Below, one piece after another: positions 25,400 to 34,233 of a stretch of DNA of 64,000 nt. The first letter of the stretch is position 1; each line of letters opens with the position of its first letter. The notes under the pieces are model-generated. The model was not told where the DNA came from, ran no database searches, and worked only from the letters and a program-made list of their open reading frames with translations. The position numbers and the translations under genes are program-made. Source of the stretch: Candidatus Binatia bacterium (GTDB lineage: Bacteria; Desulfobacterota; Binatia; UBA12015); the NCBI GenBank assembly GCA_029243485.1, contig JAQWRY010000072.1, positions 1 through 64,000 on the forward strand. The letters are read 5' to 3'.

Positions 25400-26857
25400 A
25401 TGCAGCAGCTCAGTGGGATGGACGCCTCGTTTCTCTACTTCGAAACGGGGAACTCGCCGACGCACATCGGTTCCTTCGGGATCTACGATCAATCCAGTGC
25501 ACCCGGCGGTCGAGTCACCTTCAAGGGGATTCTCGCTAACGTCGAGAGACGGCTGCATCTCGCGCGCTGTTTTCGTCAGAAGGTTGTGCGCGTCCCGATG
25601 GATCTCGACCATCCGTACTGGATCGAGGATCCAGAATTCGATCTCGAGTTCCACGTTCGCCACATCGCGCTGCCGCAGCCGGGGGATTGGCGACAGCTGT
25701 GCATTCAGGTGGCGCGGATTCACGCCCGCCCGCTCGATCTCTCGAAACCGCTTTGGGAGATGTACGTCATCGGAGGACTCGAGAACGTCGAGGGAGCCCC
25801 TCCGGGAAGCTTCGCGGTTCTGACCAAGATCCACCACGCGGCGATCGATGGGGTCTCGGGTGCGGAACTCGCCGCGGCGGTGCACGACCTCGAGATCGAC
25901 GGGACGCCGCCTCCGCCAAAGAAGAAGTGGGAGCCCGAGACCGATCCGAGCACGTTGGATCTCGCGTCGAGTTACGCGGGGAGTCTCCTGCGTGACCCGT
26001 TTCGGTTCGCGCGCACCGTGCGCAACGTGGCTCCCGGCCTGACACGGATGCTCCGAGGGAATCCCGAGGTCGAAGTCGAGAACTCGGGGCCTGTGCCTCG
26101 TACCCGCTTCAACGGGGTCGTGTCGCCGCATCGCTCCATTGAAGCGAGGGTCTTCGCGCTGGATGACATTCGCCTCATCAGGAAGCTTGTCGCCGGTGCG
26201 ACGGTGAACGACGTCGTGCTGGCCGTCTGTAGCGGAGCTCTGCGGCGGTATCTCAAGGCGCACGGCGAGCTGCCGGAGGACACCCTGGTCGCGATGGCGC
26301 CTATCTCGGTGCGGCCCGCTGATCAGCAGGGGGCCGCCGGCAACCAGATCTCGATGATGTCGGTCACGCTGTTTTCCGACGAGGCGGATCCGGTGAAGCG
26401 GCTGCAGAAGGTTCACGAGGGTACACAACAATCCAAGGCAACGGCCGCGGCAGTGGGTGCCAGGACGATGACCGACGTCACCCAGTTCATGCCGGGTGCG
26501 CTCGCCGGTCTGGCCGCGCGGCTCTACACTCGCATGGGCCTTGCGAACAACATCACGCCGTTCCTAAATACCGTGATCACGAACGTCCCGGGTCCGCAGA
26601 TTCCGCTGTACTTCACCGGCGCGCGTCTGGTCGCTCTGCACGGCATGGGGCCGGTCATGGACGGGATGGGGCTCATTCATCCTGTGTTCAGCTGTTCCGG
26701 GAAGATCAGCATCGGCGTTACGGCCTGTCGCCAGATGATGCCGGACCCGGGCTTCTATGCGGAGTGCCTCCAGGTGTCGTTCGATCAGCTGCTCGGCGCC
26801 GTGGGTGTCGCACCGCGGGCGAGTTCGGTCCATTCGACCGCGGCGAGCTCGGGCTGA
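25400..26857 (+). CDS. Wax ester synthase/diacylglycerol acyltransferase (WS/DGAT)
   Basis: The 485-aa protein has the catalytic HHxxxDG motif (HHAAIDG, about 146-152) and family blocks MQQLSGMDASFLYFE at the start, PLWEMYVIGGL, and NVPGPQIPLYFTGARL near the C-terminus. It esterifies fatty acyl-CoA with fatty alcohol or diacylglycerol to make storage lipids on the cytoplasmic face of the membrane. Start ATG 25400 gives the conserved N-terminus; a longer open frame upstream has no family sequence. Presence of this gene points to neutral-lipid storage, common in actinobacteria and several environmental proteobacterial lineages. Confidence 0.93.
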   Translation: MQQLSGMDASFLYFETGNSPTHIGSFGIYDQSSAPGGRVTFKGILANVERRLHLARCFRQKVVRVPMDLDHPYWIEDPEFDLEFHVRHIALPQPGDWRQLCIQVARIHARPLDLSKPLWEMYVIGGLENVEGAPPGSFAVLTKIHHAAIDGVSGAELAAAVHDLEIDGTPPPPKKKWEPETDPSTLDLASSYAGSLLRDPFRFARTVRNVAPGLTRMLRGNPEVEVENSGPVPRTRFNGVVSPHRSIEARVFALDDIRLIRKLVAGATVNDVVLAVCSGALRRYLKAHGELPEDTLVAMAPISVRPADQQGAAGNQISMMSVTLFSDEADPVKRLQKVHEGTQQSKATAAAVGARTMTDVTQFMPGALAGLAARLYTRMGLANNITPFLNTVITNVPGPQIPLYFTGARLVALHGMGPVMDGMGLIHPVFSCSGKISIGVTACRQMMPDPGFYAECLQVSFDQLLGAVGVAPRASSVHSTAASSG

Positions 26858-26888
26858 GAAAACCGGATCCATCCCCTATGCTTGTGGG

Positions 26889-27638
26889 ATGAAGCGCTTC
26901 GAGAACAAGGTCGTCCTGATCACGGGCGCCGCTTCCGGCATCGGTCGAGCGGCGGCGGAACGAGTTGCGAGCGAAGGGGGACGGGTCTTCTGCGTCGACG
27001 TAAACGCCGATCCCCTGGCGGGGGTCGTTGCTCGGGTCGGCGAACTCGGTGGGGAAGGGGCGGCTCACGGGTGCGACGTCAGCCAGGCCGAAGCCTGTCG
27101 TGCGACGGTCGCGGCCTGCGTGGAGCGCTTCGGTCGCCTCGATGCCCTGGTGAACATGGCCGGGATCATCCGGATGGGTCACACCGAGAGCTTCTCGATC
27201 GAAACCTGGCAGCAGGTGCTGAACATCAACCTGTCCGGCACATTCTACATGTGCCAGGCGGCGATTCCCCATCTTCTCGAAGTGAAGGGGAACATCGTGA
27301 ATGCCGCGTCGTCGATCTGTTTTCGCGCGACACCCTATGCGGCGGCGTACGCGGCCTCGAAGGGTGGGATCCTCACGATGAGTCGGATGTTGGCCGTCGA
27401 GTTCGGGAAGCAGGGGCTTCGCGTGAATTCGGTGGCGCCTGGGCAGATCGACACACCGATGGCGGCCCCTCCCGGATTTCCCGAGGACGCCGACTTCAAG
27501 ATCATCCAACGCAGCATGGCGCTCACCGGGGGCGAAGCGCCGAGCGTGGTTGCCGCGGCGATCGCCTATCTGGCTTCCGAAGATGCGCACCACGTGAACG
27601 GCGAGCACATCCTCGTGGATGGCGCGACGTGCGCGTGA
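26889..27638 (+). CDS. SDR family NAD(P)-dependent oxidoreductase
   Basis: This 249-aa classical SDR carries TGAASGIG (about 12-19), VNMAGIIRMG (NNAG replaced by NMAG), NAASSICFR (catalytic Ser) and YAASKGG (YxxxK). The C-terminus GEHILVDGATCA is typical. It is FabG-like in length and probably cytoplasmic. It lies 31 bp after the WS/DGAT stop and may share its transcript, so a role in fatty or hydroxyacyl metabolism is plausible. It is convergent with the PNPOx-like gene. Confidence 0.9.
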   Translation: MKRFENKVVLITGAASGIGRAAAERVASEGGRVFCVDVNADPLAGVVARVGELGGEGAAHGCDVSQAEACRATVAACVERFGRLDALVNMAGIIRMGHTESFSIETWQQVLNINLSGTFYMCQAAIPHLLEVKGNIVNAASSICFRATPYAAAYAASKGGILTMSRMLAVEFGKQGLRVNSVAPGQIDTPMAAPPGFPEDADFKIIQRSMALTGGEAPSVVAAAIAYLASEDAHHVNGEHILVDGATCA

Positions 27639-27639
27639 C

Positions 27640-28074
27640 TCAGAGGTTGTTGTAGTCGACGCTCCACCACCGCTTCGGCGTGAGCGCCACGAGAATCGTG
27701 TCGGCGACGCTTTCGTCAGGGTGGGTCATCTGGAGATAGCCCAGGCCGATCTCGTCGCCGAGGTAGCGGATCGCCATCTCCTTCACGTGCCGCTCGTAGT
27801 CGATCGGCTCGATGGAGACCGGTCCTTCGACGCTCACGTAGGAATACGGCGGGGCTTCGGTCTGAACGCAGAAGCTGATGCGCGAAGCCTTCGCGACCAG
27901 CTTCGCCTTGCGGGATTCGCGGCCGCTCGCGAAGCGCAGCACGCCGCCGGGCTCGTACTGATACCAGACCGGGACGCTGCACGGTCCGCGGCCGGCTTCT
28001 TCCACGCTCACGATCCCGATGCGGGTTGCGGCAAGGAAGGTCTCTCGTTGTTCCTTTGACATGGCCAGCGACAT
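27640..28074 (-). CDS. Pyridoxamine 5'-phosphate oxidase-fold flavoprotein
   Basis: The 144-aa product is a split-barrel protein (RIGIVSVEEAGRGPCSVPVWY, GGVLRFASGRESRKAKL, YSYVSVEGPVSIE) of the PNPOx/F420-dependent reductase group. Members bind FMN or F420 and reduce small molecules, or act as heme-linked proteins. ATG 28074 was chosen; the minus-strand frame stays open 636 bp further but only as a shadow of the divergent gene. It is convergent with the SDR (1-bp gap) and divergent from the hypothetical gene at 28167. Confidence 0.85.
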   Translation of the reverse strand: MSLAMSKEQRETFLAATRIGIVSVEEAGRGPCSVPVWYQYEPGGVLRFASGRESRKAKLVAKASRISFCVQTEAPPYSYVSVEGPVSIEPIDYERHVKEMAIRYLGDEIGLGYLQMTHPDESVADTILVALTPKRWWSVDYNNL

Positions 28075-28166
28075 GGTCTGGTTCCCCTTCTGTCGCCTCG
28101 TTAACAGACTTCCTGGGCGGGGCACTAGAGCGCGGGGCGCCATTGTGCTCCAACCTCGGGGAACCC

Positions 28167-28625
28167 ATGAGTGAGACGAGAGACAAGTCGGATCGAGCGG
28201 AGGCGGTCGAGGTGCGCGGTTCGCACGATCGGACGAGTGCGCTCGGCGCGGCGGTCGACGTCGGCGTGCGGGCACGTAGTGGCGAGTCTCCACCGCTCGC
28301 CTTGGGGCGAACGGATTTGATCGCCCTCGAGCTTCAGTCGCTCGACGAGTCGATCCGAGAGTTGCGTGACTGCATGGGGCGCTTCGGAGAGGTGACGACG
28401 ACACGCACCGGCTTCGGTGGTCGCGTGGAGTTGGCGTTGAAGGGAATCGTCCGGAAGCTAGTGCAGCGACACCTGGACCAAGAGAAGGAAGTTCACGTCG
28501 CCTTGCAGCGTGTGCTCGAACGGCTCTCGGCCTTACGGACGGCGGAGCATGCTTTGCTCGATGAAAACGCGACGGTTCTCGTGGACGACGCGCTTCGTCG
28601 CGACCGGCGAGCGAAGGAAGGCTGA
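28167..28625 (+). CDS. Helical protein resembling a glycosyltransferase C-terminal tail
   Basis: The 152-aa protein has a disordered N-terminal half and a helical C-terminal half. The helical part (FGGRVELALKGIVRKLV, QRHLDQEKEVHVALQRVL, ERLSAL) has the pattern of basic helix, then coiled coil, seen at the C-terminus of many polysaccharide-cluster glycosyltransferases and methyltransferases, including the one at 29719 in this window. No signal peptide or membrane segment is seen. It precedes a glycosyltransferase by 18 bp, so it is probably a free-standing assembly or membrane-interaction subunit; that role is inference. Confidence 0.65.
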   Translation: MSETRDKSDRAEAVEVRGSHDRTSALGAAVDVGVRARSGESPPLALGRTDLIALELQSLDESIRELRDCMGRFGEVTTTRTGFGGRVELALKGIVRKLVQRHLDQEKEVHVALQRVLERLSALRTAEHALLDENATVLVDDALRRDRRAKEG

Positions 28626-28643
28626 CGCGCGGCCGCCGCTCCG

Positions 28644-29717
28644 ATGCAGATTCACCAGCTCCTAGCGAGCCTCGAGTATGGCGACGCGGTGGCGAATCAG
28701 GCAATCGCAATCCAGCGACACCTGCGCGCCCAGGGCCACGAGTCCGATCTCTTCGCGCCCTCGAGGCATCCTCTCGCCACCGAGCCGACGCGCCCGCTTG
28801 AGGAGATGCCGACGTCGCCGGACGCGGTCACGCTGTATCATCACGCGTTCTGGTCGGAAGAGATCCACGAGCGCCTCGGGACCCTCCCGGGGCGACTCGC
28901 GATGATTTATCACAACATCACGCCGGAACATTACTTCGCACCCTACAGTGCGGACCTGCGGTGGTCGGCGGCGCGCGCGCGCGCGGCGCTCGACCCGTTG
29001 CGGTCGCTCGTTGACATTCCGCTCACCGTTTCGGAGTTCAATCGAGCCGAGCTCTCGGCCGCGGGGTACGCCGACGTCGGCCTCTTGCCGCTTCCGATGG
29101 ACGTGGGGCTGTTCTCCGACACCGCGCCCGACCCTGCCGTCGTCGAGCGCTACTCCGATGGCTGGACGAACTTCTTGTTCGTGGGGCGTCTGGCCCCGAA
29201 CAAGAGGCAGGAAGACGTGATTCGCGTCTTCGCTTGGTACCACCGCTACGTCGACCGGGCGTCGCGGCTCCTGCTCGTCGGCGCCGCGCCGGAGATCGAC
29301 GCGTATCGGGAGGATCTCGTCCGGGTGGCGGATTCGCTCGGAGTCGCCGACTTCGTGGTGTTCGCGGGGAAGGTGTCTTTTCCCGAACTCGTCGCCTACT
29401 ACCGAGTCGCGGACCTGTTCCTCTGCATGAGCGAGCACGAGGGATTCTGCGCGCCACTCGTCGAGGCGATTTTTCACGATCTTCTGGTCGTGGCTCGCGC
29501 GGAGGGCGCGATTCCCGAAACGCTCGGGGATGCGGGGATTCTCGTGCACGGGCGGAACGTTCCGCGGATCGCCGAGACGATTGGGCTCGTGCTTTCGGAT
29601 GCAGAGCTTCGTCGGGATGTGGTCGAACGGCAGCGGCAGCGGCTCGAGGTCTACACGCCGCAGCGGTTTGGGGCGGCGCTCGATGCGTTCGTCCGTCGGG
29701 TGGACGGTTCGACTTAG
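28644..29717 (+). CDS. Family 4 glycosyltransferase
   Basis: The 357-aa GT-B enzyme starts MQIHQLLASLEYGDAVANQ, the usual N-terminal acceptor domain opening, and has the donor-domain blocks LFVGRLAPNKRQEDVI (about 178-193) and SEHEGFCAPLVEAIF (the E-x7-E nucleotide-sugar motif, about 264). It transfers a sugar from a nucleotide donor to a surface polysaccharide or similar acceptor, in the cytoplasm. Its stop is one base from the end of the convergent glycosyltransferase gene, so readthrough from each side is likely unless handled by another mechanism. Confidence 0.9.
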   Translation: MQIHQLLASLEYGDAVANQAIAIQRHLRAQGHESDLFAPSRHPLATEPTRPLEEMPTSPDAVTLYHHAFWSEEIHERLGTLPGRLAMIYHNITPEHYFAPYSADLRWSAARARAALDPLRSLVDIPLTVSEFNRAELSAAGYADVGLLPLPMDVGLFSDTAPDPAVVERYSDGWTNFLFVGRLAPNKRQEDVIRVFAWYHRYVDRASRLLLVGAAPEIDAYREDLVRVADSLGVADFVVFAGKVSFPELVAYYRVADLFLCMSEHEGFCAPLVEAIFHDLLVVARAEGAIPETLGDAGILVHGRNVPRIAETIGLVLSDAELRRDVVERQRQRLEVYTPQRFGAALDAFVRRVDGST

Positions 29718-29718
29718 G

Positions 29719-31281
29719 TCAGCGCTTCTTCGGCGTGTCGGAGCCGATTTTTTTGAGCTCTTCCGACAGGGCGTCGACGCGGTCGCTCATCGTCCGGAGT
29801 TGGCCCTCGAGATCGTTGTGCGAGATCTCGATCGTTCGAACCAGTCCGTCCTGCAGGCGGAGGATCCCCTTCTTGAGGCGCCCCATGAATCCGCCGAGGG
29901 CTTCGCGGTGGGATCCGAACTCCATGGCGAGGGCGCGGCCCCGGAGGTCGCCACGCTCGGCGCTGCTGAGCAGGGCGTGGTACGCTGCGAGGTCGTAGCG
30001 GGTGACGAAGTGGGGATTCGTGTCGCGGGACAGGTCGACCGACGCACCGAGCTCAGGCGCGGGAAGGGCGAGGGCGCGGTCCAGCGCAGAGCGCACTTCG
30101 CCCGGGCAGGCATCGTCGTCGGCGGATGGCTCGTGCGCAGCAGCGGGTGACGCGGACAGCTCGATTCCTTCGTTCTGGAGACCGGTGTGCAGCTGTTTCT
30201 TGATGATGCCATTCGAGAAACGGGGAAGAATCGAGCGCTTCTGCCAGTCGACGACGGCACACCGCGCGGCCGGGTCGAGCGCGGCGAGGATCCGGCGCGC
30301 GATGGCAACGGGGTCGAGCTCGTCGACGGCCAACGGATGCGTGTCGAGCAGTTCTGCGACCGCACCGCACTTGTAGCCGACGACCGGAAGGTGACGGGTC
30401 ATGGCCTCGAGGATCGGTAGTCCGAATCCCTCGTGCTCCGAGAGCCCGACGAAGACGTCGGCATCACGGTACGCGCGGTCGAGCTCTTCGTGGCTCACCT
30501 CTCCGGGGAGGTCGACGGTGACGCCGAGGCGCTGGCCGAGTGCACGGACTTCCGACACGTACCGACGCATGTCGTGATCCGGACGTCCGGGGAGTACGAC
30601 GCGGACCTCACGGCCGCTCATCTCCGCGACCTCGCGCGCCGCGGCGATGAGGTGAAAGTGTCCCTTGTGGGGGACGACGCGGCCGACGAACAGGAGGCGT
30701 ATCGGTTCGCTGGCGGACGCCCGAGCTTTTCCGTTGGCCGGCTCGGTTGTCTCGTCCGGCTCGCTCGGCGCGGGCGATTCGAGATACGCGGAGGCGGGAT
30801 AGACGACGTCGACGCGGTCTTCGGTGATGCCGAGTACGCCGAGCTGACGGCGGGAGAACTCGGAGTTCGTCCACACGCGCGCGTTCGGGAGCGCGTCGGC
30901 CACGCGGAGCAGCTCGAGGAAGCCTCGAACGGTCTTGTACGCAGGCGCCGGGGAGTAGCTCGCGAAGAACCAGGGCGGGGTGTTGTTGTGCCAACGCAGG
31001 ACGACGGGCGCTCTGGCGTCGAGGAGCAACTCATCACCTTCCTGCCAGCCGTCGACCCAGTGGTAGATGACCGGCCCGGGGGCGCGGCGCAGCGCCTCCG
31101 CGAGTTCTCCTACCGGGCGAGCATTGATGCCGGGGTAGTTCCTGGCATCGACGCGCTCCGCAAAGACCTGGACCGGGAGTCCCCAGCTTTGGAAGAGCCG
31201 GTACTGGAATGCGGTATCGAACGCGATCGAATCCGCGCGGAGATACATCCCTTGGACGAGTAGGTAGACCGGAGCCGTCAT
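29719..31281 (-). CDS. Family 4 glycosyltransferase with C-terminal coiled-coil extension
   Basis: The 520-aa protein has a GT-B body (YHWVDGWQEGDEL, WTNSEFSRRQL, LLFVGRVVPHKGHFH, SEHEGFGLPILEA) to about residue 370. A disordered linker follows, and then a helical tail (FMGRLKKGILRLQDGLV, LEGQLRTMSDRVDALSEELKK). The extension is longer than the usual 350-400 aa of the family and probably positions the enzyme in a complex or on the membrane. ATG 31281 gives the natural N-terminus; the frame is open upstream only as shadow. It is divergent from the half-GT gene at 31396. Confidence 0.9.
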   Translation of the reverse strand: MTAPVYLLVQGMYLRADSIAFDTAFQYRLFQSWGLPVQVFAERVDARNYPGINARPVGELAEALRRAPGPVIYHWVDGWQEGDELLLDARAPVVLRWHNNTPPWFFASYSPAPAYKTVRGFLELLRVADALPNARVWTNSEFSRRQLGVLGITEDRVDVVYPASAYLESPAPSEPDETTEPANGKARASASEPIRLLFVGRVVPHKGHFHLIAAAREVAEMSGREVRVVLPGRPDHDMRRYVSEVRALGQRLGVTVDLPGEVSHEELDRAYRDADVFVGLSEHEGFGLPILEAMTRHLPVVGYKCGAVAELLDTHPLAVDELDPVAIARRILAALDPAARCAVVDWQKRSILPRFSNGIIKKQLHTGLQNEGIELSASPAAAHEPSADDDACPGEVRSALDRALALPAPELGASVDLSRDTNPHFVTRYDLAAYHALLSSAERGDLRGRALAMEFGSHREALGGFMGRLKKGILRLQDGLVRTIEISHNDLEGQLRTMSDRVDALSEELKKIGSDTPKKR

Positions 31282-31395
31282 CGTTCCTGTAACGAGATAG
31301 CAATTGAAGGCCGCGGGACGAACCCGCGCGTTCGGTTGACTCCCAGCCCGTGCTGAGGGACGGTCGCGGACGCAGCGCCGTGCGCCGAATCTCTC

Positions 31396-32016
31396 ATGAA
31401 AATCGCTCTTGTCGCGCCCAGTGATCACTCGTGCGGGGGGGTCGCCGAACAGCTTGCGTCCCGCGCTTCGGTCGATGTTCTGACCACCTGCCGGCGGGAC
31501 GACGGTTCCCTGCGAGACTTCTTTTCGCCGGGTCGAGAGCAGGTGGAATCCTTCTGCCGGCACCGGTTTCGGTCGGACTACGCGACGGTGCCCGCGCTTG
31601 CGGGTCGGCTCGCGGCCGTCGTGTTCGAAGGGGAAGCGGAGCCGGCGCTCGAAGCGCGGTGGATGCAGGAGCGCGGACCCTATTCCTCGGCTCTCCTCGA
31701 CCATCTCGCCGCCGAGGCGACCGGCTACGACGTGTTCGTCTTCTTCGGACTCGAAACCGCGACGACCGCTTTCGGGCTCGCGTGTGTCGGCGCGCCGTCG
31801 GTCGTGGTGCCGCAGTTGCGGGACTTGGAGATCTTGCAGTCGAGGCTTCTGCGGGCCGCGATCTCCGGTGCGGCGGGGTTCGTATTCGGCTCGGAAGAAG
31901 AGAGTCGTGCGGTGCGGCAGCACTGTGGAGCGGACATCCCGCACGCGACCGGTGAGGAACTCTCCGGAGCTTCGCTCCTCGAGGTGATTGAGCGGGTGAC
32001 GGGGGTGACGTCATGA
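31396..32016 (+). CDS. Single-domain GT-B-like protein of unknown function
   Basis: This 206-aa protein begins MKIALVAPSDHSCGGVAEQL, as glycosyltransferases do, and contains alternating beta/alpha blocks (YDVFVFFGLETATTAFGL, APSVVVPQLRD, AGFVFGSEEESRAV). The sequence ends where the second Rossmann domain of a GT-B enzyme would begin. No nucleotide-sugar motif is present, so catalysis alone is unlikely. It overlaps the start of the broken MFS gene by 4 bp. It could be a truncated glycosyltransferase or a partner protein; sequence alone cannot decide. Confidence 0.6.
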   Translation: MKIALVAPSDHSCGGVAEQLASRASVDVLTTCRRDDGSLRDFFSPGREQVESFCRHRFRSDYATVPALAGRLAAVVFEGEAEPALEARWMQERGPYSSALLDHLAAEATGYDVFVFFGLETATTAFGLACVGAPSVVVPQLRDLEILQSRLLRAAISGAAGFVFGSEEESRAVRQHCGADIPHATGEELSGASLLEVIERVTGVTS

Positions 32017-33070
32017 CGGGCGAGGAGGCCGGCTCGGAATCGTATTCGGAAGAGTCCCGCAATCCGTTTCAATTAGGGCGTTTCGTTCAGTGGTGGCTAG
32101 CGTCTCTCGTCGCGGCGACCGGGATCGGTATTCAGGCCGTCACCGTACCACTCTTCATTCGCGATCGCGTCGAGGCGGATAACGGGCTCTTGCGATCGCG
32201 GCGGCCCTGATCGTGCAGAGCCTGCCGGGGGCCTTCCTGACTTTGTTTGGTGGCGCCTTCGCGGATCGCGTCGAGCGGCGCCGGGTTCTCGTGCGGACGT
32301 AAAGCGTCGTGGCGGTGGTCTCGACCGTCTACGTATTCCTCGCCGGCTTCGACGCGCGCGATCTGGCCCGTGTTCCCGCTGGGGGCGATGGTGGGCGCTG
32401 CGGGTGCCTTCACGAATCCGGCTCGACAGAGCATGCTTCCGCAGTTCGTGTCGCCGTCTCAGCTTCAGAACGGCGTGATCTTCGGAACGATGGGGTGCGC
32501 TACATCCGGGAGCGTCCGGCCCTTCTCGCCCTAATCCTCCTCGCGACGCTGCCCGGCGTCTTCTTCATCGGGCTGTTCTCCGTGACCGTACCGATCGTGG
32601 TTCCGGACATTGTGCAGGCGGGGGACAAGTGGGTGGGCATCCTGCGGGGATGCTTCGGCGTCTAGGTGTTCCTGTGCCCGTTGGCGCTCACCGTATGGCC
32701 GATTCCACGGTGCGGGTTGGCGATCTGCCTCTCGATGGTGTCGGGCGGAGCGGGCCTGACGTTCTACGGTCTGAGCGAGACGCTCTACATCTCGGCTCTC
32801 GTTCTGGTTTGGTGGGGCACCGGCGCGGCCGTCTTCATCAACTATGTGATTGCGCTTCTCCAGGAGAACACCGAGTCGCGGATGATGGGCTGGCTCATAA
32901 CCATGTATTCACTAGCTTTCTTTGCCTCGTCGCCGATCGGCTACCTGCAGGCCGGCCCGGTCACGAGTGCGTTCGGGACGCAGGTGACCCTCCTGTCGAG
33001 TGGCCTGGTTTCGATGGTGCTGAGTGGCGCCTACGTGGTGCTCTTGAAGCCGGTGCGGGATCTACAGTAG
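32013..33070 (+). pseudogene. Broken MFS transporter
   Basis: Consecutive frames give one major facilitator: RFVQWWLASLVAATGIGIQA (first helix), then after a shift near 32195 VQSLPGAFLTLFGGAFADRV with a TAA near 32300. Further on come a frame change near 32370 to FPLGAMVGAAGAFTNPARQS and another near 32500 with sequence missing, to LLALILLATLPGVFFIGLF. A TAG lies near 32664, and the final part is VLVWWGTGAAVFINYV. At least three frameshifts, two in-frame stops and a probable internal deletion exclude function. The intact relative is of the EmrB/macrolide-efflux group (DHA3-like). It may once have exported a product of the neighbouring glycosyltransferase genes. Confidence 0.85.
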
Positions 33071-33079
33071 CGGGAGGGG

Positions 33080-34132
33080 ATGACTTCCTTGTCTTGTGGA
33101 GGCCGGGTGGCCCCGATGCTCGCGATCGTGTTCTCGTCTGCTCTCGTAGCGGGCTCTTCTTTGGCCGCCGGATTCGAGCCGGCGAAGCGGACGCACGCGC
33201 CGGAGTTGAAGCCTCCGAATCATCAGGCGGGCTCCGGAATCGAAGGGTGGGTCACGGCCTGCGTCACGGTGAAGGAGGATGGAACGGTGGGAGACGTTCG
33301 GGTCATCGACCTCAGCCCGAACGAGGAGTTCGCCGAGGCGGGGAAGAGCGCGGCCGAGGGTTGGAAGTTCAAGCCGGCGCAGTTCGACGGCAAGCCGACG
33401 GAGGAGGCGGACGTCTGTGACATCCAGCTCTTCACGGTCGGATCTCCCTTCGCCGCCAAGACCACTGCAACGTTGGAGGGCGCTGCGGCGTTCCTCGACG
33501 AAGAGGAGTTCGACAACGCGAAGCGTGCGTTGAAAGATCTCGCGGAAGACGGCCCGCTCACGCTGACGCAGGCGGCGCGGCTGCAGTTGTTGGAGTCTCG
33601 GATAGCCGCGAACGATAAGGACGAAGCGCGCGCGGTCGAAGCTCTCGAGCGCGCGACGATCAGTGGAGGACGCTTCTTGAAAGAGGACGCACGCCTCGCT
33701 GGTCTCGGCGCACGCTTCCAGGGCCTCGTGAATGCGCGTCGCTATCGCGACGCGCTCGATCTCTTCGCCACGTTCGAATCACTCGACGGCGGTGCTCAGC
33801 CCATGGTGATATTCGGCCCGACGGCCGCCGAGATTCGCGATCTCGAGAAGAGCGGCAAGTCCTTCGCGGTCCCTGGCAAGCTAGAGCCGGCCCTGGCCGC
33901 AGACGGCGGCGTCTGGCGTCACCGCCCTCTGCGCCGCGAGGTCGGCGTCCAGGACGTCGAGGGCAAGATCACCGCCCTCAGCATCGAATGCGACCGTCGC
34001 AAAATGCGCCTCGACTACCAAGAAGACATCTCCCTCACGATCCCGGAAAGCTGGGGCTCCTGCTCCATCTACGTAGAAGGCACCCCAGACACGACCCTCC
34101 GCCTGGTCGAGTACGGAGGGGACGTTGGTTAG
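33080..34132 (+). CDS. Exported TonB-C-like domain protein
   Basis: The 350-aa protein has a signal peptide (MLAIVFSSALVAGSSLAA), followed by a TonB C-terminal-like domain at about residues 40-115 (GIEGWVTACVTVKEDGTVG, FAEAGKSAAEGWKFKPAQFDG). A helical, TPR-like region to about 230 and a further domain come after. It lacks the N-terminal membrane anchor and Pro-rich linker of true TonB, so it is more likely a periplasmic TonB-box-type adaptor. Its last four residues (GDVG) and TAG stop lie inside the left arm of the 43-bp inverted repeat at 34115, so the C-terminus has been set by that insertion. Confidence 0.75.
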   Translation: MTSLSCGGRVAPMLAIVFSSALVAGSSLAAGFEPAKRTHAPELKPPNHQAGSGIEGWVTACVTVKEDGTVGDVRVIDLSPNEEFAEAGKSAAEGWKFKPAQFDGKPTEEADVCDIQLFTVGSPFAAKTTATLEGAAAFLDEEEFDNAKRALKDLAEDGPLTLTQAARLQLLESRIAANDKDEARAVEALERATISGGRFLKEDARLAGLGARFQGLVNARRYRDALDLFATFESLDGGAQPMVIFGPTAAEIRDLEKSGKSFAVPGKLEPALAADGGVWRHRPLRREVGVQDVEGKITALSIECDRRKMRLDYQEDISLTIPESWGSCSIYVEGTPDTTLRLVEYGGDVG

Positions 34133-34233
34133 TCGCGCGAATTTTGTTTAGTCGCGGACGCCAAACATCCCGGCCCGAGCTGATCTTCCACCGCGACTAA
34201 ACAAAATTCGCGCGACTAACCAACGTCCCCTCC
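34115..34233. repeat. Perfect 43-bp inverted repeat (REP/MITE-like element)
   Basis: Arms 34115-34157 and 34191-34233 are perfect reverse complements with a 33-nt loop. The arm contains TTAGTCGCG twice (TTAGTCGCGCGAATTTTGTTTAGTCGCG in outline). The element exactly fills the space between the convergent TonB-like gene (stop at 34132, inside the left arm) and the P450 gene (stop at 34234, one base outside the right arm). No flanking direct repeat is seen. It can form a very strong hairpin in either transcript and probably acts as a bidirectional terminator. A degenerate relative of one arm lies at 53703-53738. Confidence 0.85.

Noticed and set aside
33080-34132. Canonical TonB protein
   Set aside because: It lacks the N-terminal membrane anchor and the Pro-rich spacer and has a cleavable signal peptide, so it is only TonB-C-like.
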